A DNA stretch of 64,000 nucleotides from Xanthomonas euroxanthea. GTDB taxonomy: Bacteria; Pseudomonadota; Gammaproteobacteria; Xanthomonadales; Xanthomonadaceae. Below are positions 26,706 through 35,469 of the stretch, one piece after another. The position numbers and the translations under genes are program-made. The notes beneath the pieces were generated by a model. It was not told the DNA's origin. It made no database searches and saw only the letters and a program-made list of their open reading frames with translations. Where the stretch lies: the NCBI RefSeq assembly GCF_900476395.1, contig NZ_UIHB01000003.1, forward strand, positions 111,736 through 175,735, written 5' to 3'. The first letter of the stretch is position 1. Every line of letters starts with the position of its first letter.

Positions 26706-27038
26706 GTGCTCCTGACCCCATCACGGTCGAGGCCATGCTGCGTGGAAGTGAACCTGGAACCGTTACTTCTCGCCAAGGATCGCCCACTGTTCGTCGGTGA
26801 AGATGGCGATTTGCTGACCAGGTCAGGCTTCAACACCTCTTGGCAGCGCCTGATGAAGAACTCTATTGCGGACCAGGTGATTACCGTTGCAGAACGGTTT
26901 GCGATGCATGGACTCAAGCACCGCGGCGTCACCGATACAAAGGGCGACAAAAAGCTAGCGAGCGGTCACAGAACAGACGCAATGGTTCATGTTTATAACC
27001 ACGAACTTGCTCACGTTGAGCCCGCCGACGACAATTGA
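26706..27038 (+). pseudogene. Truncated tyrosine recombinase (integrase C-terminus)
   Basis: About 95 codons (recognisable from near 26750) match the end of a phage-type integrase: the box with HGLKHRG resembles the HxxR part of the catalytic set, and SGHRT followed by MVHVYNHE gives the second histidine and the nucleophilic tyrosine. The N-terminal and central domains are absent, so it cannot act alone. It marks a former mobile element and lies just before the AAA ATPase gene. Confidence 0.8.
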
Positions 27039-27133
27039 CTGACAAATGCTCATTAAAACGTGACAAACTGGCCCGTACGCTTGGCTAGTGACTATTCCAC
27101 CCTTACATACACGCCCGTAATCTGAGCACATAG

Positions 27134-28237
27134 ATGAACGTTGTCGATTCAAACGCAATTGTAGAGTTCGCAGAGGCCGCGTTGGCGGCCGACTACACAA
27201 GGCTCCGCAGGGTGGGTCAGAGACTCGCTCGGGAGCTAGACGCCTGCGATGTAGAGGGAGCGCGCCGTCTACGCTCAGCACTAAGCAAGAAGGGTGTGCC
27301 ACTTCAAGCCTCTGGCTTCACTGAAATGTTGCCGGTAGATGCAAAGTCTCGCCTGCCGTTGGTGGAAGAACATAGTTGGCCCAGCGCACCAACTTTTTTG
27401 TCGCAACCTGCTCGGGAGCAGTATGAGAACTTCCTAAGTGATGCCGAAAACTATTCTTTATTAGCAGCAAAGGGTATTGCTTCTCGCTTATCCCTCCTAT
27501 TATCAGGGCCACCAGGAACTGGCAAAACACTTATCGCCGGCCAAATAGCAGCCCAAATGGGCCGCAAGCTCTACGTCGCCAGGTTAGATTCTGTCATTTC
27601 ATCCATGCTTGGTGACACGGCCAAAAACATCCGCGCCATCTTCGACTTTGTGGCCGGGAAAAACGCGGTATTGTTTCTTGATGAGTTAGATGCCCTAGCA
27701 AAAATGCGTGACGACAGAAATGAACTTGGGGAATTGAAGCGAGTCGTCAACACCGTCATACAAGGCATAGATAGTTTAGATGCAGAGGCCGTGGTAATAG
27801 GGGCGACCAATCACCCTCAGATGCTTGATGCTGCAATATGGCGACGATTCTCATATAAAATAAACTTCGGCCTCCCCGACTTTGATCTACGTCAAGCATT
27901 ATGGGCCTACTTCTTAGGAGATAACGAAGACCTCAGTGGGAACGCGAATATACTCGCCCACCTCTCCGAGGGATTGACTGGAGCAGATATCGAACAGCTC
28001 GCTTTAGCGTCAAGACGACGCGCGGTGGTCGAGTCAAAGGAAATCGATTGGATGGCTCTAGCTTTACGTACACTGCAGGAGAACCGTGCAAATAGTGATA
28101 TGGCGGCAACGAATGCAACAGATGCTCGCAAGCTATTGACCCAAGAACTTGTAAACAGGTTTAGAGCAGCACAATCAGATGTCGCACGCTTTTTGAAAAT
28201 CAGCAGACAGACAGTCTCCGCCTACCTGAAAGGATGA
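27134..28237 (+). CDS. AAA+ ATPase, IetA-like partner of the subtilase
   Basis: 367 residues with a classical AAA+ module: Walker A GPPGTGKT (125-132), Walker B VLFLDELDAL (D183/E184), sensor-1 GATNHP (about 220) and an arginine-finger candidate in WRRFS. The N-terminal ~90 residues are helical and unassigned; the extreme C-terminus (AAQSDVARFLKISRQTVSAYL) looks like a helix-turn-helix. The subtilase gene follows after 4 nt, the arrangement of ietA-ietS, first described as a toxin-antitoxin pair stabilising a Ti plasmid and later listed among anti-phage systems. GC is well below that of the flagellar genes, indicating transfer. I leave the symbol blank because identity to IetA was not tested. 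Confidence 0.85.
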   Translation: MNVVDSNAIVEFAEAALAADYTRLRRVGQRLARELDACDVEGARRLRSALSKKGVPLQASGFTEMLPVDAKSRLPLVEEHSWPSAPTFLSQPAREQYENFLSDAENYSLLAAKGIASRLSLLLSGPPGTGKTLIAGQIAAQMGRKLYVARLDSVISSMLGDTAKNIRAIFDFVAGKNAVLFLDELDALAKMRDDRNELGELKRVVNTVIQGIDSLDAEAVVIGATNHPQMLDAAIWRRFSYKINFGLPDFDLRQALWAYFLGDNEDLSGNANILAHLSEGLTGADIEQLALASRRRAVVESKEIDWMALALRTLQENRANSDMAATNATDARKLLTQELVNRFRAAQSDVARFLKISRQTVSAYLKG

Positions 28238-28241
28238 TCAA

Positions 28242-30485
28242 GTGGCTACTGATATTAGACCCGTACTCAATCCGGTACTCACCCTCAAGCGCGACCCACG
28301 TAGAGCGACTGTTACCGGCCGGAGTCCGACTGAGGCACATATAAAAAGCGACCGTCTGGATCAGCAACGCATTGTTTTGGGGGAGCAGTTCGAGGAGATC
28401 TCTCGGCGAACTACGGGTATACACGCCGGACGGTCTCTCGTAGCCGTCAAGATGTTTGACGACTCACTAGCACCTTCGCATGAGCCCGACGCTCTATTTC
28501 GCGCTGATTTGGGAAGCCAACTTGTTGCTCCCTTTCGTGGTGGCTACCTTGCTGAAGTTGATCTAAACGCATCGGAAGCGATATCGACAATTGTCAAAAC
28601 AAGTGCGCGTACTGATGTACGTATTGCAATTTCAAGAATTAGCTCTGTAACGTCGCTGGGCGATAGTGACGTTCTGGGTGGCCGAACCACCAACTCCATT
28701 TGGGATGCAGCAACCCAGATCGATAGCGGGAGGCTGTTTACTGTTTGGCTAGCACCATTCTTTGAAGCAGAGGCTAGGACTAGCGTTGTCGCATCCATAA
28801 CTAAGTTGCAAGAAGACAATTTAATAAGCGGGATTAACGATCTTGTCGGCATAACACGCGAACCAGGATCAGACGCTGATCAGCTTCAAATACAAACCGC
28901 CAACTCAGCTAACAGCCTTGCCCGAGCAACACGGGAATATCGGCAGAACCCTTTCACACGTTTGAATATTGCTGCTCGCGACGTCAATTCTCTCAATGCA
29001 TTAATAGCATCCGGGAGCGTTTTCAGAATAGATCCGATTCGTCAGATCCAGGCCACCCAGGCACCCACCGCTCCAGATCCAGAACGACCGATCCCCGACG
29101 AGCAATGGCAGCCAATTGTCGGGGTTATAGACGGCGGTTTGTTTGCGAACAGCTATAAACCTATGGTTGCCTGGGAAGCCCCTTCACTAGTTGCGGATGT
29201 CTCAGCAAATAGAGCCCATGGAAACCGCATTGCGTCACTCGTAGTACACGGCTCAGCTTGGAACACACATCTAAAAATTCCTGATTTAGTGTGCAGATTG
29301 GGCATAGCTCAAGCTATCGCTACTTCGGATCCCGGCAGCCCGGCCAGGCTTGCTTTCCAGAGCTACCTTCGTTCGGTCATCGCACGCCATCATGGGGACA
29401 CGAAGGTATGGAATTTGTCATTCAATGAACCAGTTGAACCAGGCTCACCTCATGAGATGAGCGTTCTTGGCCATGATATCCATAAGATTGCACGCGAGTA
29501 TGGAATTTTGCCTGTTATTTCAGTTGGTAACGTAGACCACTGCTCTGAACTGCGTCCATGTCCACCCGCAGACTGTGAAGCAGCTTTAACTGTTGGTGGG
29601 CGAATAGCCGAAGCCGATCTACCTGGAACCGCTTGTCCGGCTTGCCTTGGTGGTCCAGGACCCGAGGGATTGATGAAGCCAGAGCTCTCATGGTTTTCCA
29701 CCCTCAGAGGCTTAGGGGGCAATCAGCTCACCGGCAGCAGCTTTGCCACTGCCCTAGTCTCGAGCCTGGCTGCCCACACATTTCACAATCTCAAAGCCCC
29801 AACTCCCGATCTGGTCCGTGCACTTCTAATCAATACCGCAGACAGAAATGCCTATGAGCCAAGGCTCGGCTGGGGATCTCCATGCATGAGCCACGACGTA
29901 CCTTGGAAATGCAACGATGACTCCGTGACATTATTATGGACCTCGGAGCTCAAGGCTGGTCAGTGGTATTACTGGGAAGACATTCCAATTCCGCCCCAGC
30001 TGATCTTCAATGGAAAGCTTAAAGGCCGTGTCTGCTTAACAGCAATCTTGACCCCGAAGGTATCGGAGCTCGGTGCTGCCAACTACTTTTCAACACGACT
30101 TCAGGTTGCATTGCAGTACACAACTGCGAAAGGAAAGATGGGCAACCTTGCCGGGTCGATGAAAGAGGATACTGATCCAGAGTTGAAAGCTCGCTCGGAG
30201 CATGCGAAGTGGAACCCTGTACGCCACCACGCAGAAAATATTCCCACCGGAAAGTCGTTCAGCGGAACAACTATGCGAGTATGCGCACGCATATTCGCCA
30301 GGGATCTATATCAATTTGGCATAACAAACAACATGGAGATCGAAGCTAGCCAAGTTGCCTTCGTACTGACCTTAACTGGCACAACTGGTCAAGACGGATC
30401 CATCTATGACTCAGTAGCAACTAGCTTGGGCAACTACGTAGAGAGCGCCGTCAACGACGTTGAAGTCTCGATCCAAACTGAATGA
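28242..30485 (+). CDS. S8 subtilisin-like protease, IetS-like
   Basis: 747 residues without a signal peptide, so probably cytoplasmic. The catalytic triad is complete: D297 (GVIDGG), H326 (RAHGNR) and S500 (TGSSFA), with the oxyanion asparagine in NLSFNEP. About 280 residues precede the protease domain and about 200 follow it, the latter probably a beta-rich domain; neither is recognised. Start is a GTG 4 nt after the ATPase stop. In IetAS-type pairs the protease is the toxic part and the ATPase restrains or directs it. Low GC, next to an integrase stub and a tRNA gene, fits a mobile defence or stability module. Confidence 0.87.
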   Translation: MATDIRPVLNPVLTLKRDPRRATVTGRSPTEAHIKSDRLDQQRIVLGEQFEEISRRTTGIHAGRSLVAVKMFDDSLAPSHEPDALFRADLGSQLVAPFRGGYLAEVDLNASEAISTIVKTSARTDVRIAISRISSVTSLGDSDVLGGRTTNSIWDAATQIDSGRLFTVWLAPFFEAEARTSVVASITKLQEDNLISGINDLVGITREPGSDADQLQIQTANSANSLARATREYRQNPFTRLNIAARDVNSLNALIASGSVFRIDPIRQIQATQAPTAPDPERPIPDEQWQPIVGVIDGGLFANSYKPMVAWEAPSLVADVSANRAHGNRIASLVVHGSAWNTHLKIPDLVCRLGIAQAIATSDPGSPARLAFQSYLRSVIARHHGDTKVWNLSFNEPVEPGSPHEMSVLGHDIHKIAREYGILPVISVGNVDHCSELRPCPPADCEAALTVGGRIAEADLPGTACPACLGGPGPEGLMKPELSWFSTLRGLGGNQLTGSSFATALVSSLAAHTFHNLKAPTPDLVRALLINTADRNAYEPRLGWGSPCMSHDVPWKCNDDSVTLLWTSELKAGQWYYWEDIPIPPQLIFNGKLKGRVCLTAILTPKVSELGAANYFSTRLQVALQYTTAKGKMGNLAGSMKEDTDPELKARSEHAKWNPVRHHAENIPTGKSFSGTTMRVCARIFARDLYQFGITNNMEIEASQVAFVLTLTGTTGQDGSIYDSVATSLGNYVESAVNDVEVSIQTE

Positions 30486-30493
30486 TTAACGTT

Positions 30494-30526
30494 AAGTAGC
30501 CGCTGGCGATTACGAAGCGGCTTCTT
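30494..30526 (+). terminator. Hairpin after the subtilase gene
   Basis: An 11-position stem with one mismatch (AAGTAGCCGCT with AGCGGCTTCTT) 8 nt after the stop codon. The T-run after it is weak but the position is right for termination of the two-gene operon. Confidence 0.65.
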
Positions 30527-30593
30527 ACATTTGGGATTTTAGGGAGAAATTTAGGGAGTGAGCCTCAGATTAGCCCTCAGCCCTTGCTACTAA

Positions 30594-30670
30594 TGGCGCG
30601 CCCGACAGGACTCGAACCTGTAACCGCCGGCTTAGAAGGCCGGTGCTCTATCCGGTTGAGCTACGGGCGC
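30594..30670 (-). tRNA. tRNA-Arg (TCT)
   Basis: 77 nt including encoded CCA. The acceptor stem GCGCCCG/CGGGCGC, T-loop GGTTCGAGTCC and an anticodon stem CCGGC/GCCGG with loop CTTCTAA fold properly; the anticodon is TCT. It is the chromosomal flank of the low-GC AAA/subtilase segment and a likely integration site. Confidence 0.96.
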
Positions 30671-30712
30671 CCGGACCGAACTTCGCATTCCCACGCTGTC
30701 AAGAGCTCGGAA

Positions 30713-30789
30713 TGGTCGGGGTAGAGGGATTCGAACCCCCGACATCCTGCTCCCAAAGCAGGCGCGCTACCAGACTGCGCTATACCCCG
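30713..30789 (-). tRNA. tRNA-Pro (TGG)
   Basis: 77 nt including CCA. Acceptor CGGGGTA/TACCCCG, anticodon stem CCTGC/GCAGG with loop TTTGGGA (anticodon TGG) and T-loop GGTTCGAATCC. It lies 42 nt upstream of tRNA-Arg on the same strand, so the two are probably one transcript. Confidence 0.96.
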
Positions 30790-30919
30790 GCGGGACCTTT
30801 CAATCCCGAAGGCTGGAAAGGTCGGCTATTTTGGGCAAATAACGGTTCCAGGTTAACTTCTTTACCATCGCGCCCATACTGTCCGCCACGCGGCAGGCAT
30901 GGGCGCGACACGCTGGCAC

Positions 30920-33900
30920 CTAGAACTTGTAAGTCAGCCCGAGGTACGCCAGCCGGCCTGCGTAGCCGCCGGTGTAGAAGCGGGCGCGGGTGTCCTCGCC
31001 CAGGTGCGCGCGGGACTCCTGCTTGGTCAGGTTCAGCACCGAGGCGGTGAGGCTGAGCGCGGGGGTGATGTTGTAGGCCGCGTTGACATCGATCTGGTAG
31101 TACGGCTCCTCAAAGACGTTCAGGCCATTGACCAGGCCTTGCACCAGCTCACCGCGACGGTTGTACGAGGCGCGCAGCAGCAGGCTGTCGGTTTCGTAGA
31201 ACACGGTGAGGTTGGTCTGGTTCCTGGCGCTGCCCGGCATGGAGGTCTTGCCGGCCTCGGTGCCGTCCTCCAGCCGCACCGCCGCCTTGCTGGCATCGTT
31301 GTAGGTGTAGTTGAACTGCGCACCGAGGCCAAACGGCAGCGTGTGCTGCGCGTACAGCTCCACACCCTGCGACACCGCGTCCTGGCCGCCGGCCTGGGTG
31401 CTGTAGTTCTGCACGGTGACCGGTTGCCCGTCGACCATCATGTTGACGTCGCTGATCACGTCGACCGCGAAGTTCTCCACGTTCTTGCGGAACAGCCCCA
31501 CACCCGCCACCGAACCCGGGTGGAAATACCATTCCAGCCCTAGGTCGAACTGGTTGGCCTTGTACGGCTCCAGGTTCTTGTTGCTGCCCGAGCCGTACCA
31601 GCCCTGCTCGCTGGCGCCGCCGGTCAAGCGCCGGTCGGCCACGTACTCGGGACTGTAGAACTCCAGGCTGCCGGGCGCGGCAATATCGTTGTAGCTTGGG
31701 CGTGCAATCACTTTCGAAGCTGCCGCGCGCAGCAGCAGGTCTTCGGTCAGGTCGTAGGCCAGGTTGAAACTCGGCAGCACGTCCGTGTAGTTGCGGTCCA
31801 GTCCGCTGACCACGAACGACTCGGTGCGTTGCACGCTGTCGGCCAAGCGCCAGTAACCTTCGGTGCCGCAATAGGTGTCGGCCGGGGCGCCGCCGGGCAT
31901 GGCGGCACCCTGCTGGCAGGCCAGCGGATTGCCGTCGGCGCCGTCGAAGAAGTAGTCGTTGTAGGCGGTCACCTTGTCGGTGGAATCGGCACGCTGGCCG
32001 GTACGCGCCACCCGCACGCCGACGTTGCCGCGCAGCCGCTCGGTGTGGAAGTTGAGCTGCAGATAGCTTGAATAGATCTCTTCGTCGACGTTGTAGACGA
32101 AGTTGTCTTCGTTGCGGGTCTGCATCGCGCCGTAGGTTTGATTCAAGTAGCCGATGTAGCCCGGGAAGTTGATCGCCGGGAACGCGTTGGCGTTGACGCC
32201 ACCGGCCAGGTTGTCCTGCGCGAACAGCAGGCCCGGGGAGAACTGCGTGGCGATGGCATTGCAGCGCCCGTTCCAGTAGCGGTTGTCGTAGTCGCCCGGG
32301 TCGGTGCCCGGGCACACCCAGTAGTTGTTGCCGGTACTGCGGTGGATGCCGCCGTCGCGCCGTTTGATGCCGAACTGCAGCGAGTCGAAGACCTCGCCGT
32401 CGAAATGCCAGGTGGTATCGATCTGCGCGTACTGCTGCTGGTTGGTGTTGCGGGTCCAGGACGAGCCGGTCGAGCCCAGGTCGACCTGCAGGATGCCGTC
32501 GCGCAGGTTCTGCATCAGCGCTGGCGAGAACGTCATGGACGGCGTGCCGGTCAGGTCCCAGGCGCTGGCGAAGTTGGCGTTGGTCCAGCTGCCGTCGGCG
32601 TTCTGCAGGCGCGGCTTGATCGGCAGGGAAAACTGCAGCTCCGGCCCGCCCTTGGCCCAGGTGCGGCCGGCCTTGAACGCCACGTCCACCTGCTCGCCAC
32701 GCCATTCGCCGCCCAGGTCCACAGTCTGCGACAGCGATTTTTCGATGTTGTAGCTGCCGGTGATCTGCGGCGTGGGCACCGTGCAGTCGTCCGAGCCCCA
32801 GCCGCCCGGCGGCAGGCCGGCCGCAGCGGCCTGCGCCTCGTTGCAGTAGTAGGTCTTGCCCGGGCGCAGGCTGTAGGCGGCGCCAGTGACGATGGTGCCG
32901 CTGGGATCGAACTGCAGCCGGTCGAGCAGACGCCCGCCGCGCCAGTTGCCGTCGCCGTTGTAACGGGCAATGTTCCACTCGGGAATCTTGATGGTATTGG
33001 TCTGCGAGTCCTGCGACAGGTCGAAGCGGAAGTAGTTCGCGGTCAGCGTCAGGTCGTCGGTCGGCTTGAACTGCAAGGTCAGTTGCGCGCCCTTGCGCTC
33101 GCGCTCCTCGCGTTTGGCGCCCAGGCTGACCGCCGTCGGCATCATGAAACCAGTGGAGTAATCGCCGTCCTGGGTCCAGAAACCGGTCCCGCCCCACCAG
33201 TTGGCGTTGAAGTCGGACGGATTGCCGTTCACGTCGACCGCCGGGCCGCCTTCGTCGCGCCCGTACCACTGCCAGCTCTCGGTGCTGGCATCGAGTGTTC
33301 GTGCGGTGCGCTTCTGCTGCGTGTAGCCGACGAAGACGCCGAAGCGGTTGTCCTTGTCGTGCCACGAGTACGAACCGGAGAACTGGCCGTCGGTCTTCTT
33401 GCTGGTATCGGACCAGGTGCCCTCGGCAGAGACGAAGCCGGAGTTTGGCTCCAGTTCCAGCGGGCGCCGCGTCTGCAGGATCACCGTGCCGCCGATGCCG
33501 CCTTCGTCGATGCGCGCTTCCGGTGTCTTGTACAGCTCCGCGCTGCCCAGGAGGTTCGACGGCAGCAGCGTGTAGTTGAACGAGCGCGTCGGGTCGCCGT
33601 TGGACTCGGCGGTGGCGATGTAGTTGCCGTTCAATTCGGTCAGCACCAGCTCCGAGGACAGGCCGCGCACACTGACGTTCTTGCCCTCGCCGCCGTCGCG
33701 GCTGATGACCACGCCGGGCACGCGCTGCAGCGCATCGGCCACGTTCTTGTCGGGGAACTTGCCCACGTCCTCGGCGGTGATCACATCGACCACGGCGTTG
33801 GCGTTGCGCTTCTGCTCCAGGCTTTTTTCGATCGCGTAGCGGTAGCCGGTCACCGTCACTGCGTCCAGGTCCGTGGCCCGCACCTCGGCCTGGCCCGTGG

Positions 33901-34027
33901 GCGCCGGCGTGCCGTCGGCCTGCTGGGCGGCGGCGGTGGAGGCGGCACTCGCGAACAAGGCGATGGCGATACCGGCGGACAGCGTGCTGCGGTGGCGTGC
34001 GAATGGCATGCAGTTCATTTCGATCAT
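30920..34027 (-). CDS. TonB-dependent outer-membrane receptor (Xanthomonas/Caulobacter class)
   Basis: 1035 residues. A signal peptide ends near AAAQQ (about residue 35), a TonB-box-like DAVTVTGY is near 55, and a plug domain follows (VITAEDVGKFPDKNVADALQRVPGV; then GEGKNVSVRGL). The rest is a 22-strand barrel with many aromatic residues, ending in the required terminal phenylalanine (LGLTYKF). The plug wording fits the TIGR01782-type family, often involved in uptake of plant-derived carbohydrates in xanthomonads; the substrate here is unknown. The ATG at 34027 has GGGAG upstream. A palindromic operator-like site lies about 145 nt before the start. Confidence 0.93.
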   Translation of the reverse strand: MIEMNCMPFARHRSTLSAGIAIALFASAASTAAAQQADGTPAPTGQAEVRATDLDAVTVTGYRYAIEKSLEQKRNANAVVDVITAEDVGKFPDKNVADALQRVPGVVISRDGGEGKNVSVRGLSSELVLTELNGNYIATAESNGDPTRSFNYTLLPSNLLGSAELYKTPEARIDEGGIGGTVILQTRRPLELEPNSGFVSAEGTWSDTSKKTDGQFSGSYSWHDKDNRFGVFVGYTQQKRTARTLDASTESWQWYGRDEGGPAVDVNGNPSDFNANWWGGTGFWTQDGDYSTGFMMPTAVSLGAKREERERKGAQLTLQFKPTDDLTLTANYFRFDLSQDSQTNTIKIPEWNIARYNGDGNWRGGRLLDRLQFDPSGTIVTGAAYSLRPGKTYYCNEAQAAAAGLPPGGWGSDDCTVPTPQITGSYNIEKSLSQTVDLGGEWRGEQVDVAFKAGRTWAKGGPELQFSLPIKPRLQNADGSWTNANFASAWDLTGTPSMTFSPALMQNLRDGILQVDLGSTGSSWTRNTNQQQYAQIDTTWHFDGEVFDSLQFGIKRRDGGIHRSTGNNYWVCPGTDPGDYDNRYWNGRCNAIATQFSPGLLFAQDNLAGGVNANAFPAINFPGYIGYLNQTYGAMQTRNEDNFVYNVDEEIYSSYLQLNFHTERLRGNVGVRVARTGQRADSTDKVTAYNDYFFDGADGNPLACQQGAAMPGGAPADTYCGTEGYWRLADSVQRTESFVVSGLDRNYTDVLPSFNLAYDLTEDLLLRAAASKVIARPSYNDIAAPGSLEFYSPEYVADRRLTGGASEQGWYGSGSNKNLEPYKANQFDLGLEWYFHPGSVAGVGLFRKNVENFAVDVISDVNMMVDGQPVTVQNYSTQAGGQDAVSQGVELYAQHTLPFGLGAQFNYTYNDASKAAVRLEDGTEAGKTSMPGSARNQTNLTVFYETDSLLLRASYNRRGELVQGLVNGLNVFEEPYYQIDVNAAYNITPALSLTASVLNLTKQESRAHLGEDTRARFYTGGYAGRLAYLGLTYKF

Positions 34028-34687
34028 GCTCTCCCAAAGGTGATTGGCTTCGGCGGATTTCTGTCGATCCAGCGATCGGCCAGGAACGCTGCGCGAAGTG
34101 ACACAAAAACGATCCGTCGCCGTTGCGGCAACCTGCCCCCTCCTCTTGCGTCCGCTTCCACGCAGATGCGATTAGATCGTTCTAATGCCGTGGAAAGCTA
34201 AGTAGCACAGCCCAAGCGGCAGCGCATTCTGCCGCGCAACAGACCAGCGGCGTTGCAAGGCATCCACGATGGGCGGCCGGCCCGCTACGCTTGCACGCGG
34301 CATGACACGGCCTACCGCGCCGCCGGCTGCAGCAGCGTGATCGCTGCAAGCAACACACCCTCGCTTGCAACCGGACGCAAGCGGTTTGCCGAAGCGCCAG
34401 CACACACCTTGTTTAAAACCGAGCTCAGCAAGAAACTGGATCGAGCTGAGGGCATCGCCCACCACACGCCGCGTGGCGGCCATCGCCAACGCGGTCGCCA
34501 CACCGAACATGCCCGCGCTTGTTGCTTGCGTGCACGCGCAAGGGGGGCGGGCCTGCTGCGGCATTGATGACACGCCTTGGTCGGGAGCGCATGCGCCGAT
34601 GACCTGTCACCCCTGCATCGACGCCAGCGTGGAAGCGGCCCATGCCGCAAAACGACAACTTTCTGGCGCTCTCGACCATCTGCTCTA
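34028..34687. other. Divergent intergenic region between the TonB receptor and motC
   Basis: About 660 bases with no convincing gene in either direction. It contains the palindrome at 34171-34186 and, at its right end, the FliA-type promoter of motC. Nothing else stands out. Confidence 0.6.
34171..34186. promoter_or_regulatory. LacI-type operator candidate for the TonB receptor
   Basis: ATTAGATCGTTCTAAT is a 16-bp near-perfect palindrome with a central CG, the form used by LacI-family regulators. It lies about 145 nt upstream of the receptor ATG. No regulator gene is present nearby, so the assignment is tentative. Confidence 0.4.
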
Positions 34688-34714
34688 TCAAGTCCGCCGC
34701 GCTCGCGCCGATAT
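34688..34714 (+). promoter_or_regulatory. FliA (sigma28) promoter of motC, abutting the start codon
   Basis: TCAAGTCC-N11-GCCGATAT is close to the sigma28 consensus TAAAGTTT-N11-GCCGATAA. The -10 element ends only 7 nt before the motC ATG, so transcription would start at or next to the A of the start codon. Confidence 0.8.
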
Positions 34715-34721
34715 CGCTTCC

Positions 34722-35462
34722 ATGGACAGACTCAGCATTATCGGACTGGTGCTCGCGATCGTGGCGATCGTGGGCGGCAGCGTGTTGAAAGGCGCCGGCA
34801 TTTCGTCGCTGTGGTCGCCGGCTGCCTTCGTGATCGTGATCGTCGGCACCGTGGCGGCGATCCTGCTGCACACCTCGCCGGCGGTTTTCCGGCGCGCCTT
34901 CAAGATCCTGCGCTGGGTGATCCAGCCGCCGGCCAGCGACCGCCCGCAGTTGCTGGCGCGCATCGTCGAGTGGAGCAACATCGCCCGCCGCCAGGGCCTG
35001 CTGGGCCTGGAAGACCAGCTGCCGCGCCAGGACGACGCGTTCCTGCGCAAGGGCCTGCAGATGCTGGTCGATGGCGTGGAGCCCGAATCCATGCGGCATA
35101 TGCTCGAGATCGAAATGGACAACCAGGAGCGGCAGGATCTTGCCGCGGCCAAGGTGTTCGAAGGCATGGGCATCTACGCGCCCACGCTGGGCATCATCGG
35201 TGCGGTGCTCGGGCTGATGGCGGTGATGAAGAACTTGGCCGACCCGGCCATGCTCGGCCATGGCATCGCCGCGGCCTTCACCGCCACCATCTACGGCATC
35301 GCCTCGGCCAACCTGCTGTTCCTGCCGGTCGCCGCCAAGCTCAAGAGCGTCATCCATTGCAGCACCAACGAGCGCGAAATGGCGATCGAAGGCTTGATCG
35401 CGATCGCCCAGGGCGAGAACCCGCGCAACATCGAGTCGAAACTGGCAGGCTACTTGCATTAG
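34722..35462 (+). CDS. motC: MotC, MotA-type flagellar stator protein
   Basis: A 246-residue MotA/MotC proton-channel protein, the partner of the next gene in driving the flagellar motor. It starts MDRLSIIGLVLAIVAIVGGSVL, the canonical MotC beginning, with four membrane segments (about 5-25, 30-50, 150-170, 180-205) and the large charged cytoplasmic loop between helices 2 and 3. No Shine-Dalgarno is visible before the ATG, and the FliA-type promoter is almost in contact with it. The symbol follows the Pseudomonas motC-motD-parC-parP order seen here; it may equally be annotated motA. Confidence 0.93.
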   Translation: MDRLSIIGLVLAIVAIVGGSVLKGAGISSLWSPAAFVIVIVGTVAAILLHTSPAVFRRAFKILRWVIQPPASDRPQLLARIVEWSNIARRQGLLGLEDQLPRQDDAFLRKGLQMLVDGVEPESMRHMLEIEMDNQERQDLAAAKVFEGMGIYAPTLGIIGAVLGLMAVMKNLADPAMLGHGIAAAFTATIYGIASANLLFLPVAAKLKSVIHCSTNEREMAIEGLIAIAQGENPRNIESKLAGYLH

Positions 35463-35469
35463 TCCCGTC

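Noticed and set aside
30486..30670. Attachment-site duplication linking tRNA-Arg to the left end of the AAA/subtilase segment
   Set aside because: I looked for a repeat of the tRNA 3' end between 20 and 27 kb and found none by eye; the island boundary remains unproven.
34365..34721. N-terminal extension of motC
   Set aside because: MotC proteins begin at the MDRLSIIGL segment; the added 119 residues are unrelated and precede the FliA-type promoter.
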